This document shows positions 19,600 through 32,477 of a stretch of 64,000 nt of DNA, one piece after another. A program made the translations under genes and the position numbers. Numbering within the stretch: the stretch's first letter is position 1; each line of letters starts with the position of its first letter. The notes under the pieces are model-generated. The model was not told the origin of the DNA and made no database searches. It saw only the letters and a list, made by a program, of their open reading frames with translations. Origin of the DNA: Azolla caroliniana (taxonomy: Eukaryota; Polypodiophyta); assembly GCA_043228905.1 (NCBI GenBank), contig JBHGNT010000013.1, positions 15,996,001 to 16,060,000 on the forward strand, read 5' to 3'.

Positions 19600-20560
19600 C
19601 GTTAACATGGACAAAACAAAAAACAAATGATATGGCAATAAAGGCAATGCAATCAAGACACTGCTCCACTTTTACAGCAACGGAGAACTAATACAAGTAG
19701 TGAAAAGTATTAATATCCCATCGACAAATAGGTGGAATGTACGTTACATGATATAGACTTCAAGTTGGTTGGAATAGTTATTATATGTTTAAGAATCAAT
19801 GCAAGCAAAGTGATATACTCTAGGATGGGAAGTGAGATTGATACTATTCAATGCTATGGTATTCCAATTGTAGCTTTATAAAGTGGAAGCGTGGGGGTGA
19901 CGCTATCTCACTTAGAACATGGAATGAAATGGAGAAATTTTAAAATTTATTCTTATGTAGATCATTGGAAATAAAATGCTCAACACCCTACCATTTCATG
20001 CTATTAGAAATAGGGGCTTGGTTCATGGAGATGTAGGCCATACAATGAGTGTACAACGATATCACAAAGATCAATCACAAATTCAAAACAAACAATTTGG
20101 AACAAAGGATTCAAGGGATAAAAACTAATAAGAGCAAAAATGGTTTAAAAGATGGAGCGTATAAAATATCTATCGAAGCTCCCATGTGATGGTATAAAGT
20201 ATGTGATCGTCAAGGATAGATTACTAGACACACTAAGGATAAAGGGACAATGTGCTAAAAGGTCAAAACTTAAATATTACAGTACAAATTTTGGTTTCAA
20301 TACAAGGTAAAATGTATCCAAATGCATCTTAATTACTTCCATGAGCATTGGCTTTAACATTTTGTTTAACTCACTCACAAAAGCTAGGTGTTGAGGTAGC
20401 ATCAAAGCATCATCACCCAAGTATGACAATATGCAAGGTATGCAATGAAAACCTAGTTGAGAATGATCATCACTTCTCACATGCCCAACATATGAGGTCA
20501 TTCACAAGAAGTATGACAACTTGTTAGATAGGCGTTATATTAGACGTCTCATATTCAAAT
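19600..20560 (+). pseudogene. RTE-type LINE fragment (copy 2, strongly decayed)
   Basis: Broken-frame text parallels the fragment at 16200-16880: a GWEVRLILFNAMV-like stretch, VEAWG, EIKCSTPYHFMLLEIGA and a terminal zinc-finger-like region (CNENLVENDHHF). Many stops are present and no intact domain remains. Confidence 0.55.
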
Positions 20561-21122
20561 ATCCACCACAATGAGTGAACACATGTGTGCGCATAGTTTT
20601 CATGTCGAGAGTTTTTACACATAGTAGTAACCCCCTTCTTAGAAAAGAGTCACATCCATGATGATCGGTTTATTTGGTTCCATGGGCCATAGGTCAAATT
20701 TGGTGTCCTTGTGGACAATAAAAGACATATTCTACTCCCCCCTCTCTGTCATGAGTGGTGAAAGAGGAATCGTGAGATTATCTTGGTAATTGTGCTTGTC
20801 AAGCAACATGAACATTTTGAGAAGTCATCTCAAATCAAAGAAAGTTTCAATAGAGTGTCTTTGATTACCCCATGACAAGCTCCATTGTGCATGATTGCCT
20901 AGTTACATAGTTTGACTATTTGTGGCACTATATACATGCATGCTTATGTAATGCCACTTTTTTCACGTGCACAACATATGTTAATACACTACTCGAGCTA
21001 TTCTCAACTACTACAATGTGAAACAAATCTTAACGAAGTTCATAAATTTGTGAGCAATTTCACGTTCAATCAATTAGATGGCTTTGCTAGTTTGTGGAGT
21101 GCATGTTGTTAACCATCATTGG
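20561..21122. other. Intergenic stretch, nothing recognised
   Basis: No recognised gene. A short open frame at 20912-21112 has no identifiable domain. Confidence 0.4.
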
Positions 21123-21610
21123 TGTTATATACACATTGTGTAGATGAGGGTAGGTTAGTCATATTTTAAAACCATTAAGTGAAAGGTATGTTCATTAATG
21201 TTAAAAAGAGACTAATGTGATTGGATAGAGGGAGTGATAGTGCATGCATTGTCATAATCTTGACAACCAATGGATAGAGAGTCTTTTAGAAAAAACACAT
21301 CTATTCAAGGGGCTTATCAAGAAATATAAATATGAGGCTTGGTTACCCTCACAAGATACATTATGTCAAAAGATTGAAGTCAGAAGACAATAGTGGTACA
21401 TGCTAGGATTTCTTCATGACGATTGTGTTATCTTGTCCAAGATAATAGTCATCCTAATTATATCCATTGGTATGGGTTGTCGTGATAGGTTAGCTATTCC
21501 TTGATCATAGCTCGAGGGTGGTTAGGACTTAGGAGGATCAAATTCTTCTGTCCAATCTATTGTTTTTCGTACTTTAATGTGGTCTATTGATTAGTAGGAG
21601 ATTCTTAACA
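21123..21610 (+). repeat. Old solo LTR of the chromodomain gypsy family (as at 54-61 kb)
   Basis: It starts TGTTATATACACATTG and ends GATTCTTAACA. It aligns along its length with the LTRs at 54121 and 60373 (TGAGGGTAGGTTAG; TGTTCATTAATGTTAAAAAG; TCTATTGATTAGTA) but with many substitutions, so it is much older. Flanks ATTGG/ATTGA look like a decayed 5-bp target duplication. No internal sequence is present, so it arose by LTR-LTR recombination. Confidence 0.8.
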
Positions 21611-22505
21611 ATTGATGAACATTCTCTTGTTTATCGAGGTTTGATTCATTTTCACGATGTGGAATATTGACCATACTAAATTGACTTCAAAGGGGGAGCA
21701 AAAGTTTACACCTTAAAATGACCCATTTCTCGTAGACCTCAACAATCATACCTTTAGTTGGCAAAAGTATCATAATTTAGCAATTATTAAGGCAAAGCAT
21801 ATGATACCATGCCTCTAATTTTACAAATGGCATTTGCTTTAGACCTTATACAACCAACTTCCTTTTTTGTCATAAATATTGAAGTGGCATGTGACTTGTT
21901 AACTTTTAAAAAGTCAATAAAATTGTGATAAAAAAAGAAGGTTGTATAAAAGCAATCAGCCCTCGCATCTCATAGCATCTCAAAAGAACTTGATTATACC
22001 TTGACCAAGACGTTGGGGTATATGTACATTGAGATTTGCATATATTTTTTCTATTAGAGATAGTCGGTCCTCGTCATAGAGCCTAGGTTGCAAGATTTTG
22101 GGATACTAAAAAAGGTCCTAATATAACATATAGAAGTTGGACTCGTACATTATATGCATACATAAAATACAACGGCAAGTAGGATTCTTCGAATTTTATA
22201 TTGTATCCCCCCCCCTAACATGTGTCTATTGGTTCGTTCTAACATCACTATCTCGATCCTACAAGGATACATGTTCTTAACCTTTTTTGAAAATTTCCTT
22301 CACATTGCTCAATCAGAAACACTGGTCACTCATCGTTCGCCACAGTTTCTCGCCAGCTCACGACATCATTTGACAACTCCGTATCAAGTGCTAGAATAAA
22401 CTAAGAACGTGGGCCAGAACAACGACGAGAGAAGGTTTTCTAGACCTTTTCTCCTAGCTATGCACTATAGGGTGATGGATTGGTTGTCGGTTGGTGGGGC
22501 GGGCG

Positions 22506-22508
<3 letters not shown>

Positions 22509-22572
<64 letters not shown>
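22509..22572. repeat. (GA)n microsatellite, about 31 units
   Basis: A perfect GA run. Poly-C (22744-22758) and (TTTA)n (22825-22848) follow. The 21611-23114 interval otherwise shows no gene. Confidence 0.95.
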
Positions 22573-22576
<4 letters not shown>

Positions 22577-22986
22577 TAGATAGAAAGATATATTAACGTC
22601 TTCTAAGACCAAAATTGGGGAGGAGTAAGATAGAGAGGGAGAGATCTATAGGACACTAGTGTATAAGTACATAAATGTAAGTACATATAGATAGAGAATA
22701 AATTATGTGTGTGAGACCAATTCCTCTTCAAACGGCGAGAGTGCCCCCCCCCCCCCCCAATGGTCCCCAAAGTCCCTTGCACCACATGACTAAGTAAGTA
22801 CACACAAATATGTATGGATATATTTATTTATTTATTTATTTATTTATATGTGTGTGTATATTTAGTGGCTGCTATTTAACTATGGCCAAAAAAAAATGGA
22901 GGGGGACGGGGGCAAGGGTTAGTTGTCGTCTTCCGTCAACGTCAACGTCACGTCACGTGGCGTGACGTCACCCCACACCGCCACCC

Positions 22987-23111
22987 TTCTTCTTCTTCTT
23001 CTTCTTCTTCTTCTGATCCATCCTTCCTTTTCTCTAGTAATTCTCTGAGAAACCCCTGTTTCCTCAGACAGCTGTATTCTTCTGTGTGGTACAGAATCTC
23101 TTTTACTAATT

Positions 23112-23149
<38 letters not shown>
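22987..23149 (+). promoter_or_regulatory. TTC and CT tracts upstream of the pectin methylesterase
   Basis: A (TTC)n run (22987-23013) and a (CT)n run (23115-23149) lie 100-260 bp before the start codon. Pyrimidine-rich tracts at this distance are typical of plant core promoters and 5' UTRs. No clear TATA box is assigned. Confidence 0.4.
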
Positions 23150-23152
<3 letters not shown>

Positions 23153-23248
23153 GGACTGCTGTGTTAGATTGTTTTGCAAGTAAAACAAACATTCTTAAAA
23201 GGGCAGACAGACAGATTCAGAAGCTCTGCAGCAAAAACCTAATTTTGA

Positions 23249-24587
23249 ATGGCGCAGAACTCCGCTGCTGCTGCTGGTAGTACCCTTACCCTAATTCGAT
23301 CTCATCCATTAATCATTTTAAAGGGCTCCACAATTGGCCTCATTATCGGCCTTCTCCTCCTGCTGTTATCAGCTTCATTTCTCGCTCTCATTTCTAACCA
23401 ACCTGCCCATGTCCATGGCCATGATGATGATCATCATCAAGAATCACCTCATCCTCATCACTCAGTCAGTCATCAAAGCGTTAACCTAATGAGAAGTGCT
23501 CAATATGGCCACACTCTCCACAAACATAGGAAGCTTGGCATCGACACACAAATCAGCCAGCTCCTAGACATTGTCTGTAACCACACACTCTACCCGGATG
23601 TATGCCTACATGAGCTCTCTGCATTCAACATACCCACCACCGCGAGCCCGTCGGACATCGTCTCCTTCTCAGCCCAGGCCGCGGTCTCCCGAGCCTCCTA
23701 CGCCCAGAACTTGGCGGTCAGTCTCGTGAATCCCGGCCCGCCCCTGGATTTGGAAGGGCAGTGTGCCGACGATTGCGCTGATCTGATCGCTTACGCTCGG
23801 GATCGGCTCGATGAATCGATGGCCAGATTGTCGAGCATTAAAGCCGATCTCGATCTTAGCTCGCTGCCCGCGTTCCTCCGGGACGTGAAAGTGTGGCTCA
23901 GCCAGGCGATGAGCTACCAATCGGCTTGTTCGGACGGGCTGGTCCTAGTCCCTGGGAGCAACACGGATCGAAGCATACAATCCACGCTAGAGGTGTTGTC
24001 ACAGACGATCGGGAACGTGCTCTCGTTGGTGGACATTCTCGCGGAAGCGGGCGACAATTTGAGCTCGTGGTTGTCGGGGAGCTTGCCACCCATCCCGCCG
24101 CTAATACATCTAAGGCGACGGCGCAGCCTTCTTTCCACGGAGGGCTACGGAAGTGGTAGCTCCGCCGGACAATTTGTAAGGCCGAGTTGGGAAATGGACG
24201 GGCAAACATCGGGGGCAATCCCCGATCCCGGAAGAGAATTATCGTTCCCCGATTGGTTAAGCGGTGAGGCCGAGAGGCGCCTCTTGCAGGCCGAGGCACC
24301 GACGCAGTCCATCCCGATAAATGCTGTCGTGGCGCAGGACGGTAGTGGGAACTATGCCAATGTTTCGGATGCCATAGCCGCGATCCCGTCGGGGTACCAA
24401 GGCCGGTACGTCATCTACATAAAGGCTGGGCTATACAACGAGGTCTTTAACATTACGAAAAGCCTGCAGAACATCACTTTCCTAGGGGACGGGATGGACA
24501 AGACGGTCATCTCCGGGGACAGGAACGTGGCCAGTGGCCTCTTCAACACCTACCGGACCTCAACTGTCGGTAAATCCCCTGTTCCAG

Positions 24588-24620
<33 letters not shown>

Positions 24621-27600
24621 AGACATATGTTTATGGTCTCTCTTTTTTCTGTCTGTTCCTGCCAAAGAAATCATTACGTCAAGATTTGTTTTACGTCCAT
24701 GGGGCCACCACCCCCACCACCGACACTTCCTTTACCAAGGGCGGTTTCCTATACTCATGTTTCTTATTTTTGTCTCCATGTGTATGTGTGTATGTATGTA
24801 TGTATAATGTGTATATGTATAGTACATATGTATGAATGTATGTATGTGTAACATGCATATAATTGCATGTGTATTCTTGTATATGGTACACCTTTAGTAT
24901 ATGTATAATTGTACACTTGTATGTATGTATCTTATGTGTCTCCTTACTCTTTCAACTTGCATCTGTCATTGTCTTCCTCGTCTCCATCGTCAAGTAGAAA
25001 TTGGAACATCTCCCACACTTTTTTTCCCGTGTCTCTCTGGTGCTCTAGTTACTCCTCGTTCACTCCTAATGTTGTCGAAACTTCTAGCTCTGTCGCATGT
25101 GATTTTACAATATATTAATAGCTACTTTACAACTACCCCATGTACCTTATATAATGAATGTATATGGTTTGGAGTCACGTAGCTAGTTGGATATACTAAT
25201 CTAGACTATCATTATCCTAGAGCCTGGCTTTGGCATGTGTGTGGCCTAAAACCCACTCATAAGTTTCTCTTTATGGTATATTTGTCATGTATGCATGTAA
25301 AACGCACATTCATAAGTTTGTCTTACTCTTCTTATTGTAAGTAGTACAAAGTGGTATTTAGCATCTACTTATGTGATTTGTGCTCTCTTTTCTAATGCCA
25401 CTCGCTTATAATGTGAGATAAAAATGCAAAATTTAAACCGAACATTAGGATGAAGAAAATTAATTACACCACTTTAGTGTGATCAACGAGTTCATCTTAT
25501 TGGTGAATCACGTAGACCAATTTGAACAAAGACAATAGATGCGACCATTCAAGTTAGTTATATCCCTTAGAAATTTAAAACAATGTGCATCAAATCATAG
25601 ATAGAGAATCAAGTAATTGTGATAGTCATACTCACGCTACATAAAAAAAGGACTTTGGGAACCTTAAAGAGTTAAATAGTAAACTACTTTTACTTGGTAC
25701 CACTTAAATAGTGTCGATTTATATGAGCATGTGTTGAGGACGACCAAAATAAGACGTAATAGGGTGCTCTCCTAAAGCATGTGATGTATACTTTAGAGAA
25801 CTCCCTTGTGAACTCATCCTCCTCCCAAATTTTATCCATAAGGAGTAATGAATGAGAAAAGGAGGCCATGAACGAGTAATTTATTAATTCATGACCTTCA
25901 AAAGCTGCCAAGAGAGACCAAAAAGCAAAGTAGAGTCAATGAAAGACAAAGAGATAAAGGTGGGCAAAAGGAAAGTTGTATACAAGATAAAGACCTACAA
26001 GAGAAAGACGAAAGAGAATAAAATGTTTTAAGGTCTCTTAAGAGGCAAATAATGTGGCATTTGAGGCCACAACAATATAATTCATATAACTTGCTTAGAA
26101 ATGGCAATTAAGAAACACTAGAGAGAGGGAGGGAGAGGGTCAAGTAGGAAGCAAATCTCCGAAATAATAATGGATCTAGTTGTGAATCCCATTTAAAAAG
26201 TCGAGATCATCAATTCCACACTTGTTACAAGGGTTGCAAAGTAAACCAAAGAAATGTTATTGGACCTAGTGTCATGTAGTAACTAGTTACAGTTTTTGTG
26301 AAATATATACTACTGTTGAAGTTACTTGTAAGGACACATGCATTAACTTTAATCCTCATCTCTATTCTGAAAAGTCATTGTTATGCTAATGTATTATGTG
26401 GGGCCAAAAAACATCCACATAGCTGTTCTTTTCGAAATAGGTTTAAAAAGATATGAGGAGTTTTAGACGCTATAAACTTCCCCAATAAACTCTGAAGGAT
26501 TAAAAAAATTGAAGGGCTTGGAAAAAACTTAGAAATCTTCGTAGCCTAAGTGAATGTTCTCCTGAACTTATTCGAAATTAATATATACAACCTATTTGAA
26601 TTGGGCTATTAAAATTGTTTGATTTTAGAATGTACATTTGAATAAGGAGGTTTCGAGGAGCATTAGATAATCAACATTTTACAAGTGCACACTAATAATG
26701 GATGGACATACATATATACTACAAGTTGTAAAGGTAGTTTCCAAAATGATCCCATATGTAAGTCCTATTAATTATTATTATAATGAATTGCCCTTTAAAG
26801 ATATGTATGGTAGAGAGATTCATTAGAGATGATCAGTTCATGTATATATTATATATACTCATGTATAAGTTAAGTAGTAGCGTACAAGAGGAATTACAAC
26901 TGCCAAATTTAACCGAACTTTTCTCATACATACTGATTTGATTTTGTTGTATTGTGCAGGGATCTCTGGCCAGGGTTTCCATGCCCGGGACATTAGTTTC
27001 AAGAATGTAGCCGGGCCCTCGGGGCACCAGGCCGTAGCCCTGCGGGCCGCAGCCGATCTGATCGTGTTCTACCGCTGCAGCTTTGAGAGCTACCAGGACA
27101 CGCTTTACGCGCTCTCAGGAAGGCAGCTCTACCGAGAGTGCCGAATCTACGGCACTGTGGATTTCATCTTCGGCAATGCCATCGCCGTGTTCCAGAGCTG
27201 CGAGCTTGTGGCCCGGCTCCCGTTGCCGGAGCAGACCAACACGGTGACCGCACAGGGCCGGAAGGTCATGGCCGACGTGTCCGGCTTCTCGTTCCAGAAT
27301 TGCAACATCTATGCGGACGACTCGCTCGGGTCGGCCGTGGCAGCCGGGACATCAAGCGTCCACACTTACCTCGGGCGCCCTTGGAAGGCATACTCCCGGG
27401 TCGTCTTCATGAACTCACAGATCTCTTCGATCTTGGACCCCGCCGGGTGGGCCCCATGGAACTCGTCCTACCCCTTCATCGACACACTTTACTATGGGGA
27501 GTTCCAAAACTACGGGCCCGGAGCCAACACTAGCTTGCGAGTGAATTGGCCCGGCGTCCACCCTTCATTGACCCCCGAGGAGGCCGCGCAATTCTCGTTT

Positions 27601-27660
27601 GATAACTTCATTGCGGGAAGCACGTGGGTTTCCCCGGACGAAGCCGGGTTCTCATCTTGA
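23249..27660 (+). CDS. Pectin methylesterase with PMEI pro-domain (two exons: 23249-24569 and 26960-27660)
   Basis: Splicing gives 673 residues. It would de-esterify cell-wall homogalacturonan. Residues about 25-48 form one hydrophobic segment (signal anchor for Golgi entry). A His-rich stretch (54-75) follows. The PMEI-like pro-domain (about 103-265) has spaced cysteines (C110, C119, C172, C176, C227). Two processing sites precede the enzyme: RRRRSLL (289-295) and RRLL (343-346). The catalytic domain (about 356-665) keeps all group motifs: GLYNE (394-398), QAVAL with Q464, QDTL with Q486 and D487, DFIFG with nucleophile D508, and LGRPW with R580 and W582. It is a complete type-I (pro-PME) enzyme. 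The phase-1 intron between TSTV and GISGQGF uses GT at 24570 and AG at 26958-26959, a position I recall as common in plant PMEs. Start: first Met of the frame, followed by the anchor. Exon GC is much higher than intron GC. Confidence 0.95.
24570..26959 (+). other. Intron of the pectin methylesterase gene (2390 bp)
   Basis: Donor GGTAAAT, acceptor TTGTGCAG, and an AT-rich body. A CT run (24596-24620) and a CA/TG-type region with GTATGT repeats (24775-24850) lie near the 5' end. No transposon or nested gene was recognised inside. Confidence 0.9.
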
Positions 27661-27906
27661 GTACACTTACATCAAGCCCACATGATATTATGCAAAACCC
27701 CCTAATGACAAAGTTAGTATAGATACATAAAAATGATGGCAGTGCTGATCTCGTCCCCGATCAATGCATGAACAAAACACGCATCATGAATCATTAAATT
27801 TATTCATCGGTCTCTCTACATTAAATGAAGATGACCTACTCTATGGCTATGTCCCCCATTCTTCATAATTCCTAATGTTGTTGTCCTTTAGCACATATAT
27901 ATATAT

Positions 27907-27937
<31 letters not shown>

Positions 27938-30900
27938 TATGGTATATATGTATTATAAGCCCGTGATCTCCCCATTAATAATCTTATAGTAATTATATTT
28001 GCTATTAAATCAATAATACTAAGTGCCTCATACCTTTGAATTTTGATGAGATTAATGGTCCATCATGGAATTATGACAGGCGCAGAGTGGTTTTGTAGTT
28101 GATCACATCATATATTTATTTATCACCTACATGCAAGACTAGGACTTTGCAATCTAAACATGATTTAGTTCACATTTGGGGCAAGAGAATGGGAATTTTT
28201 GGGATGACTGTCTCTCAAGTCATGGTCTATAAAAACTCCCACATGTTATAAGTATCATTCTTTTACACCCCTATAAGTGTTGGTAATAAAATCTTTGTGA
28301 ACAAATTGCAACAAAGAATTGATACTATCATGTTAATTATGTAGATAAATCTAAATTTGTTGACAAAAATGATCCATTTATATATAATGCCTCATTCAAA
28401 ACATTTGTGAATTTATTTACGAAGTATTATGTTAGAAAATTTGATAGCACAATATGATGACTCTCTTGAAAAACGACCATCAATGTCAAGGTAAATGATA
28501 TGTGATAACATAAGATGTGCATTTTCAATCAACGCATCCAACATAAACTTTGTTTCATATTCATGAGCATAATATCAAGACCGTTTTCATAAAGAGATTC
28601 TCCCTTGCATATGCCTTTCCTTATACTCCATGTAATGCATGCATACAAATGACTTGTGCATTCTTTAGGGTTTTCATGGTAATGCATTGCACCACATCAA
28701 CATCCCTTATCAGTAGATCATAGTTTTGAGATGTCATTAATGATTCTAATATATACCACAACGTGATCCATACCTCCTCTTCATTGTTTGGCATTAGTTT
28801 AGTGTCGCAAAACACTAAATTTCCCCTTCTATTTGCTTCAACCTTATCACTTTTTGCGTTTGCAATTGCTACAAGCCTACATCCATTTCCTATAAGATTA
28901 TCGACAAATTCCAATTTACCAAATCAAGGGGGTTCACATCCATATCAAGCCCCACACAAACATTGTAGCAAAAGGGAAAAGTACATTTTTCAAGAGAATA
29001 TAAGGTAAGAAACATATCTCACATCACTAAATTTAAAGATCAAATTTCTAATGTGTGAATTCTAACAAATGCATGAAAATCATATGCCTTCTAAAGGTGA
29101 GAAAATTGGACAATGTTCAAGCTAGAGTAGAAATTATGGCATAAGCCTAGAAGCATTCCAAATAATGCTTCTCAACATAGATGTCTAACCTATGATGTGA
29201 CAAGTGCTAACCTACGCATGATTCATTTGATTTAAATTTAAGGACACACATTTCAATTCCAGAAATGTGTCCACTTTGTTGTAGTACACTTACATCAAAA
29301 CTGTTCACATTGGCCCTTGTAAAATGGAAAAGTGCTTAATATATGGCATTGCAACACCCAAGAACACCCTATGTGACTATAATCATTGCTGGAAACTTGC
29401 TCTTGAATGAGAGTTCAAGTCCATTATGTTTCCTTACCAATTAATGAAAGTCTTGTTCATACTATATCACATTTATTTGGCTACTCACTCAAGACGGTGA
29501 CCCATGGAAAACCATGTGCATCGTGGTCACCATATTGTGGCACCCAAGAACATCTATATGATGATAATCATTGTTGAAATTTGCTTTCTAGAGAGATAGA
29601 TAATTAATACAACTGGGAGGCCAAGTGCATTGCGTTTCTTTACAAATTAATGTAGGTTTTGTTGAAACTAAAACAAAAGCACATTTATTCAACCAGTGAC
29701 CCAAGACCACAACCAATGTGCATTACTAATGTGGTCACCATGCACATGCGAGGAGAAATGTAATTGAACTAATAAAAGAAGTCGCCGAGAAAAAAGCAAT
29801 TGACTTTTGAAAATTTTAGGGAGCTTGAAGAGCACAAAAAGTCAAAGTCAAGTGAAATTCATTTTCTATAGTAAATGGAAGACGTGATAGTGAATATGAA
29901 TGACTAAGAGGTTATAATTTAGTTATAAAAAGTCTTAAGCTTTCCATTAGTCGTGACTTATGATTCATGACCATTCATATGAAGGTAGTACATAAATTGA
30001 ATCATAAATATTACTCTAACCAACTTGAATTCTAGCATATAAGACAAATAGGATCTCGACAAGACCATATTTCTGGGCAGACACATGGTTGCCCATTGGA
30101 GATACACAAGACTAATTAAAATGATGGAAGGAATTTGCTTGAGCACTCTGCATTGCACGCATTATTGTGGATACATCATCAATGTGCAAATATTAACATG
30201 AGAGGTCTACTGATTTGAGATGTCTTGAGCTTGAAGTCCTTAAAAACAAGAGTGACTTAGGTCAAACATTCTAGTAAGGTAGATTATACTCATTATTGAT
30301 TTATAGTTTGATCAATGATTGAAATTATTGATGGACGAGAAACGTGAGCCTCAACAAATTTGAGACCCCCCCCCTCTCTAAACATCCCATTATAGGCCTT
30401 TGTCAAAATGATGCAATGGGTTACCCCCATGCTCCGAAGAGACCCTTGTGTTGTTTGTCTCTTCTCGATGATGTGTCACTCCCACACGACAAATTATGAC
30501 ATTTGAGAACCATGATAATGAAATCTATCGATCTATCAATGTGTGTGTGTGTATAAAATGACCTAGTGAGCTAGTTGTATAGATATAGAGATTGAAGGGT
30601 TGAAAGAATCATGTATCCACATAAAAAACAAATTTGAACACATCTTTAAACAAGCGAAACTATGAAGTTGCTAAATTTGATCCAAATGCTAACAATATCT
30701 ATAATTCCCAATGATACAAAAGAAGATGTGGATGGAGAACTCATATAACGTTACAGGTGAAGAAGAAAGAAAGAGGAGTAGTTAAAAGTAATTCAAGTGA
30801 TATACTTTTTTTTTGCAGAGGCACTAATAATTTAAACTTAAGAATTAGGGAAGTCGATTACACTCTACTCTAAGGTTAATATTTCGGCTGGTGGCACAGG

Positions 30901-31100
30901 GGCTGGTTTTTCTGAAATTCATAGAAAGATTTAACTAGGGTTATCATCATCATAATCCACCATAATAGCCATCACCATTAGCTTGGTTCATACATCATCA
31001 TGCGACACCATGGCCATGGCCACTTCCATCATCATCATCATCATCACCATACCATCAAGCATGATGTATCCTCGATCATCATACATCAACAATCTCAGTC
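27661..31100. other. Intergenic region between PME and ZHD genes
   Basis: AT-rich. It includes a (TA)n tract (27896-27942) about 240 bp after the PME stop and a diverged tandem duplication near 29355 and 29541 (about 186-bp period, CACCCAAGAACA). A CAT/ATC triplet-rich stretch (31020-31060) lies downstream of the ZHD stop. No supported gene. Confidence 0.5.
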
Positions 31101-31352
31101 ATTGGAGCTGAAGAGTAATTAGGGTTGCATGCCGCTGCTAGAGGAGGGAGAGCTCACAGCATTCGACCCATTGTCAAGGTCATCATGCTTACTGTTATTA
31201 TTATTGTTACTGTTACTATTATTGTAGTTAGCGTCCTCGTTGGATCTGCATTTTACAACCCCACGAGAGAGATTTCCATCATTAACACCCTAAACCACAA
31301 TCAATTAACACTAATCACGTAGCATAAAAAACCAAGAAATGTGAGCCAAAAT

Positions 31353-32477
31353 TTACATTTTCTTGGTCCCGAATGTGTTCTTGTTGTTGTGCATCCAGAC
31401 CTTGAAGACATGGCGCTTCACGCCCACATCGCTGCAGAAGCGGTGCACCGCCATCTCGTCCTGCTTCTGTATCCGCCACCCCACCTTCTCTGCAAATGCA
31501 TACATCCGCTCCTTCTGATCTGCAGTGAATTTGGTGCGGAAGCGTTTCTTGGACATGTTGCCGCCGCCGCCGCCGCCGCCGGGGCTGGCATTCATGCCGT
31601 GCATCCCGCCGCCGCCGTAATGATGTACACCTCTGAGGGCTCCGTACTGGTGGCCTGCCATCAAATGCTGGCCTGCTCCTCCTCCTGCGCCGCCACCGCC
31701 GCCGGCGGCCATGTGAGACGACAGTAGGGTTCCTAATTCTGCGTCGTCCACCATTCCTGCCGCCAGGGGCATGGGCGTATGCGGCGGTGGCGGCAATGCG
31801 AGAGGAGCCGTACCGGGCCCATATCTCCCGCCCCCTAACGATGCCCGGTCTTTCATCAGGCTCCCATAGTAGAAGCAGCTGGCAGCTGCCGGTGAGATCA
31901 TGCTCGCCGCCGCCATGTCTTCTCCGTCCACCTCTCGCCTGTGGAAATTGCGGTGGCAGCCGCAGGCGGCGCATTTCAGCGCCTCCAGGGTACCCTCCTC
32001 CCCGCTGGGCATAAACTCTCCGCAGCCGTCCAGCGCGTGGGTGCCGATGCTGGCCGCGTGGTTCTTCATACATTCTCTGTACTTGACCGCCGCCTTGGCG
32101 ATCTTCATCGGCGGCGGAGAGGAGGCGGCCGGAGGCGCCACCGCCGTCTGAGTAGCGGCGCCGCCAACGTTGGCGGCAGGAGCCACCCTCAAGTCACTAG
32201 AAGAATTATTCGAGGCTTGGGTCGGCGGCGCCACACCTGCAGGGCTAATGCTGCTCCTAGATGTGTTCATCTCCTCCTGCGGGATGCCCGGGCCCACCGG
32301 CCGCGGAAGGCCCGGCGTAAGAATGCCCATGTTAACCGAACCCCCCGGGTTGCTGTGCATCATTCGGAGCTTCGAGGATTCGTGAATGGAGCCGTAACTC
32401 AGTGGAATGGGCATATTGCTGATGCTTCCTTCCTGGGGTAGCTGATGGGCACCCAAGTCCATAAAACTAACGCACAC
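31353..32477 (-). CDS. Zinc-finger homeodomain (ZF-HD/ZHD) transcription factor
   Basis: A 374-residue single-exon frame. The ZF-HD dimerisation zinc finger spans residues about 131-181 (VKYRECMKNHAA, HALDGCGEFMPS, LKCAACGCHRNFHRRE), with the conserved Cys/His set. A Pro/Ala- and Gly-rich linker (about 190-308, with glycine runs) follows. The C-terminal homeodomain spans about 310-374 (KKRFRTKFTADQKERM, VGWRIQK, VFKVWMHNNKN), ending a few residues after the third helix, as is usual for plant ZHDs. These nuclear proteins dimerise and bind ATTA-type sites. The family is plant-specific and usually intronless in the coding region. The second Met (residue 6, MDLG) is a plausible alternative start: a donor-like GAGAG/GTAAAG (complement near 32540-32550) and an acceptor-like GTTAG just before it would give a short 5' UTR intron that removes the first Met. 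Confidence 0.95.
   Translation of the reverse strand: MCVSFMDLGAHQLPQEGSISNMPIPLSYGSIHESSKLRMMHSNPGGSVNMGILTPGLPRPVGPGIPQEEMNTSRSSISPAGVAPPTQASNNSSSDLRVAPAANVGGAATQTAVAPPAASSPPPMKIAKAAVKYRECMKNHAASIGTHALDGCGEFMPSGEEGTLEALKCAACGCHRNFHRREVDGEDMAAASMISPAAASCFYYGSLMKDRASLGGGRYGPGTAPLALPPPPHTPMPLAAGMVDDAELGTLLSSHMAAGGGGGAGGGAGQHLMAGHQYGALRGVHHYGGGGMHGMNASPGGGGGGGNMSKKRFRTKFTADQKERMYAFAEKVGWRIQKQDEMAVHRFCSDVGVKRHVFKVWMHNNKNTFGTKKM

Noticed and set aside
22509-22572. CRISPR-like or regulatory array at the GA run
   Set aside because: It is a plain dinucleotide microsatellite with no spacers; nothing in the window resembles a CRISPR array or prokaryotic operon.
23914-24299. Minus-strand frames over the PME first exon
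   Set aside because: They are antisense shadows of the PME frame, which carries the catalytic motifs and a correct splice junction.
28621-28914. 97-codon minus-strand frame between PME and ZHD
   Set aside because: No recognised domain, AT-rich, and no start or promoter context; insufficient to call a gene.
31315-32441. Alternative frames over the ZHD gene, some longer than 160 codons
   Set aside because: GC-rich coding sequence leaves open frames on all strands; only the minus frame with the zinc finger and homeodomain has conserved motifs.
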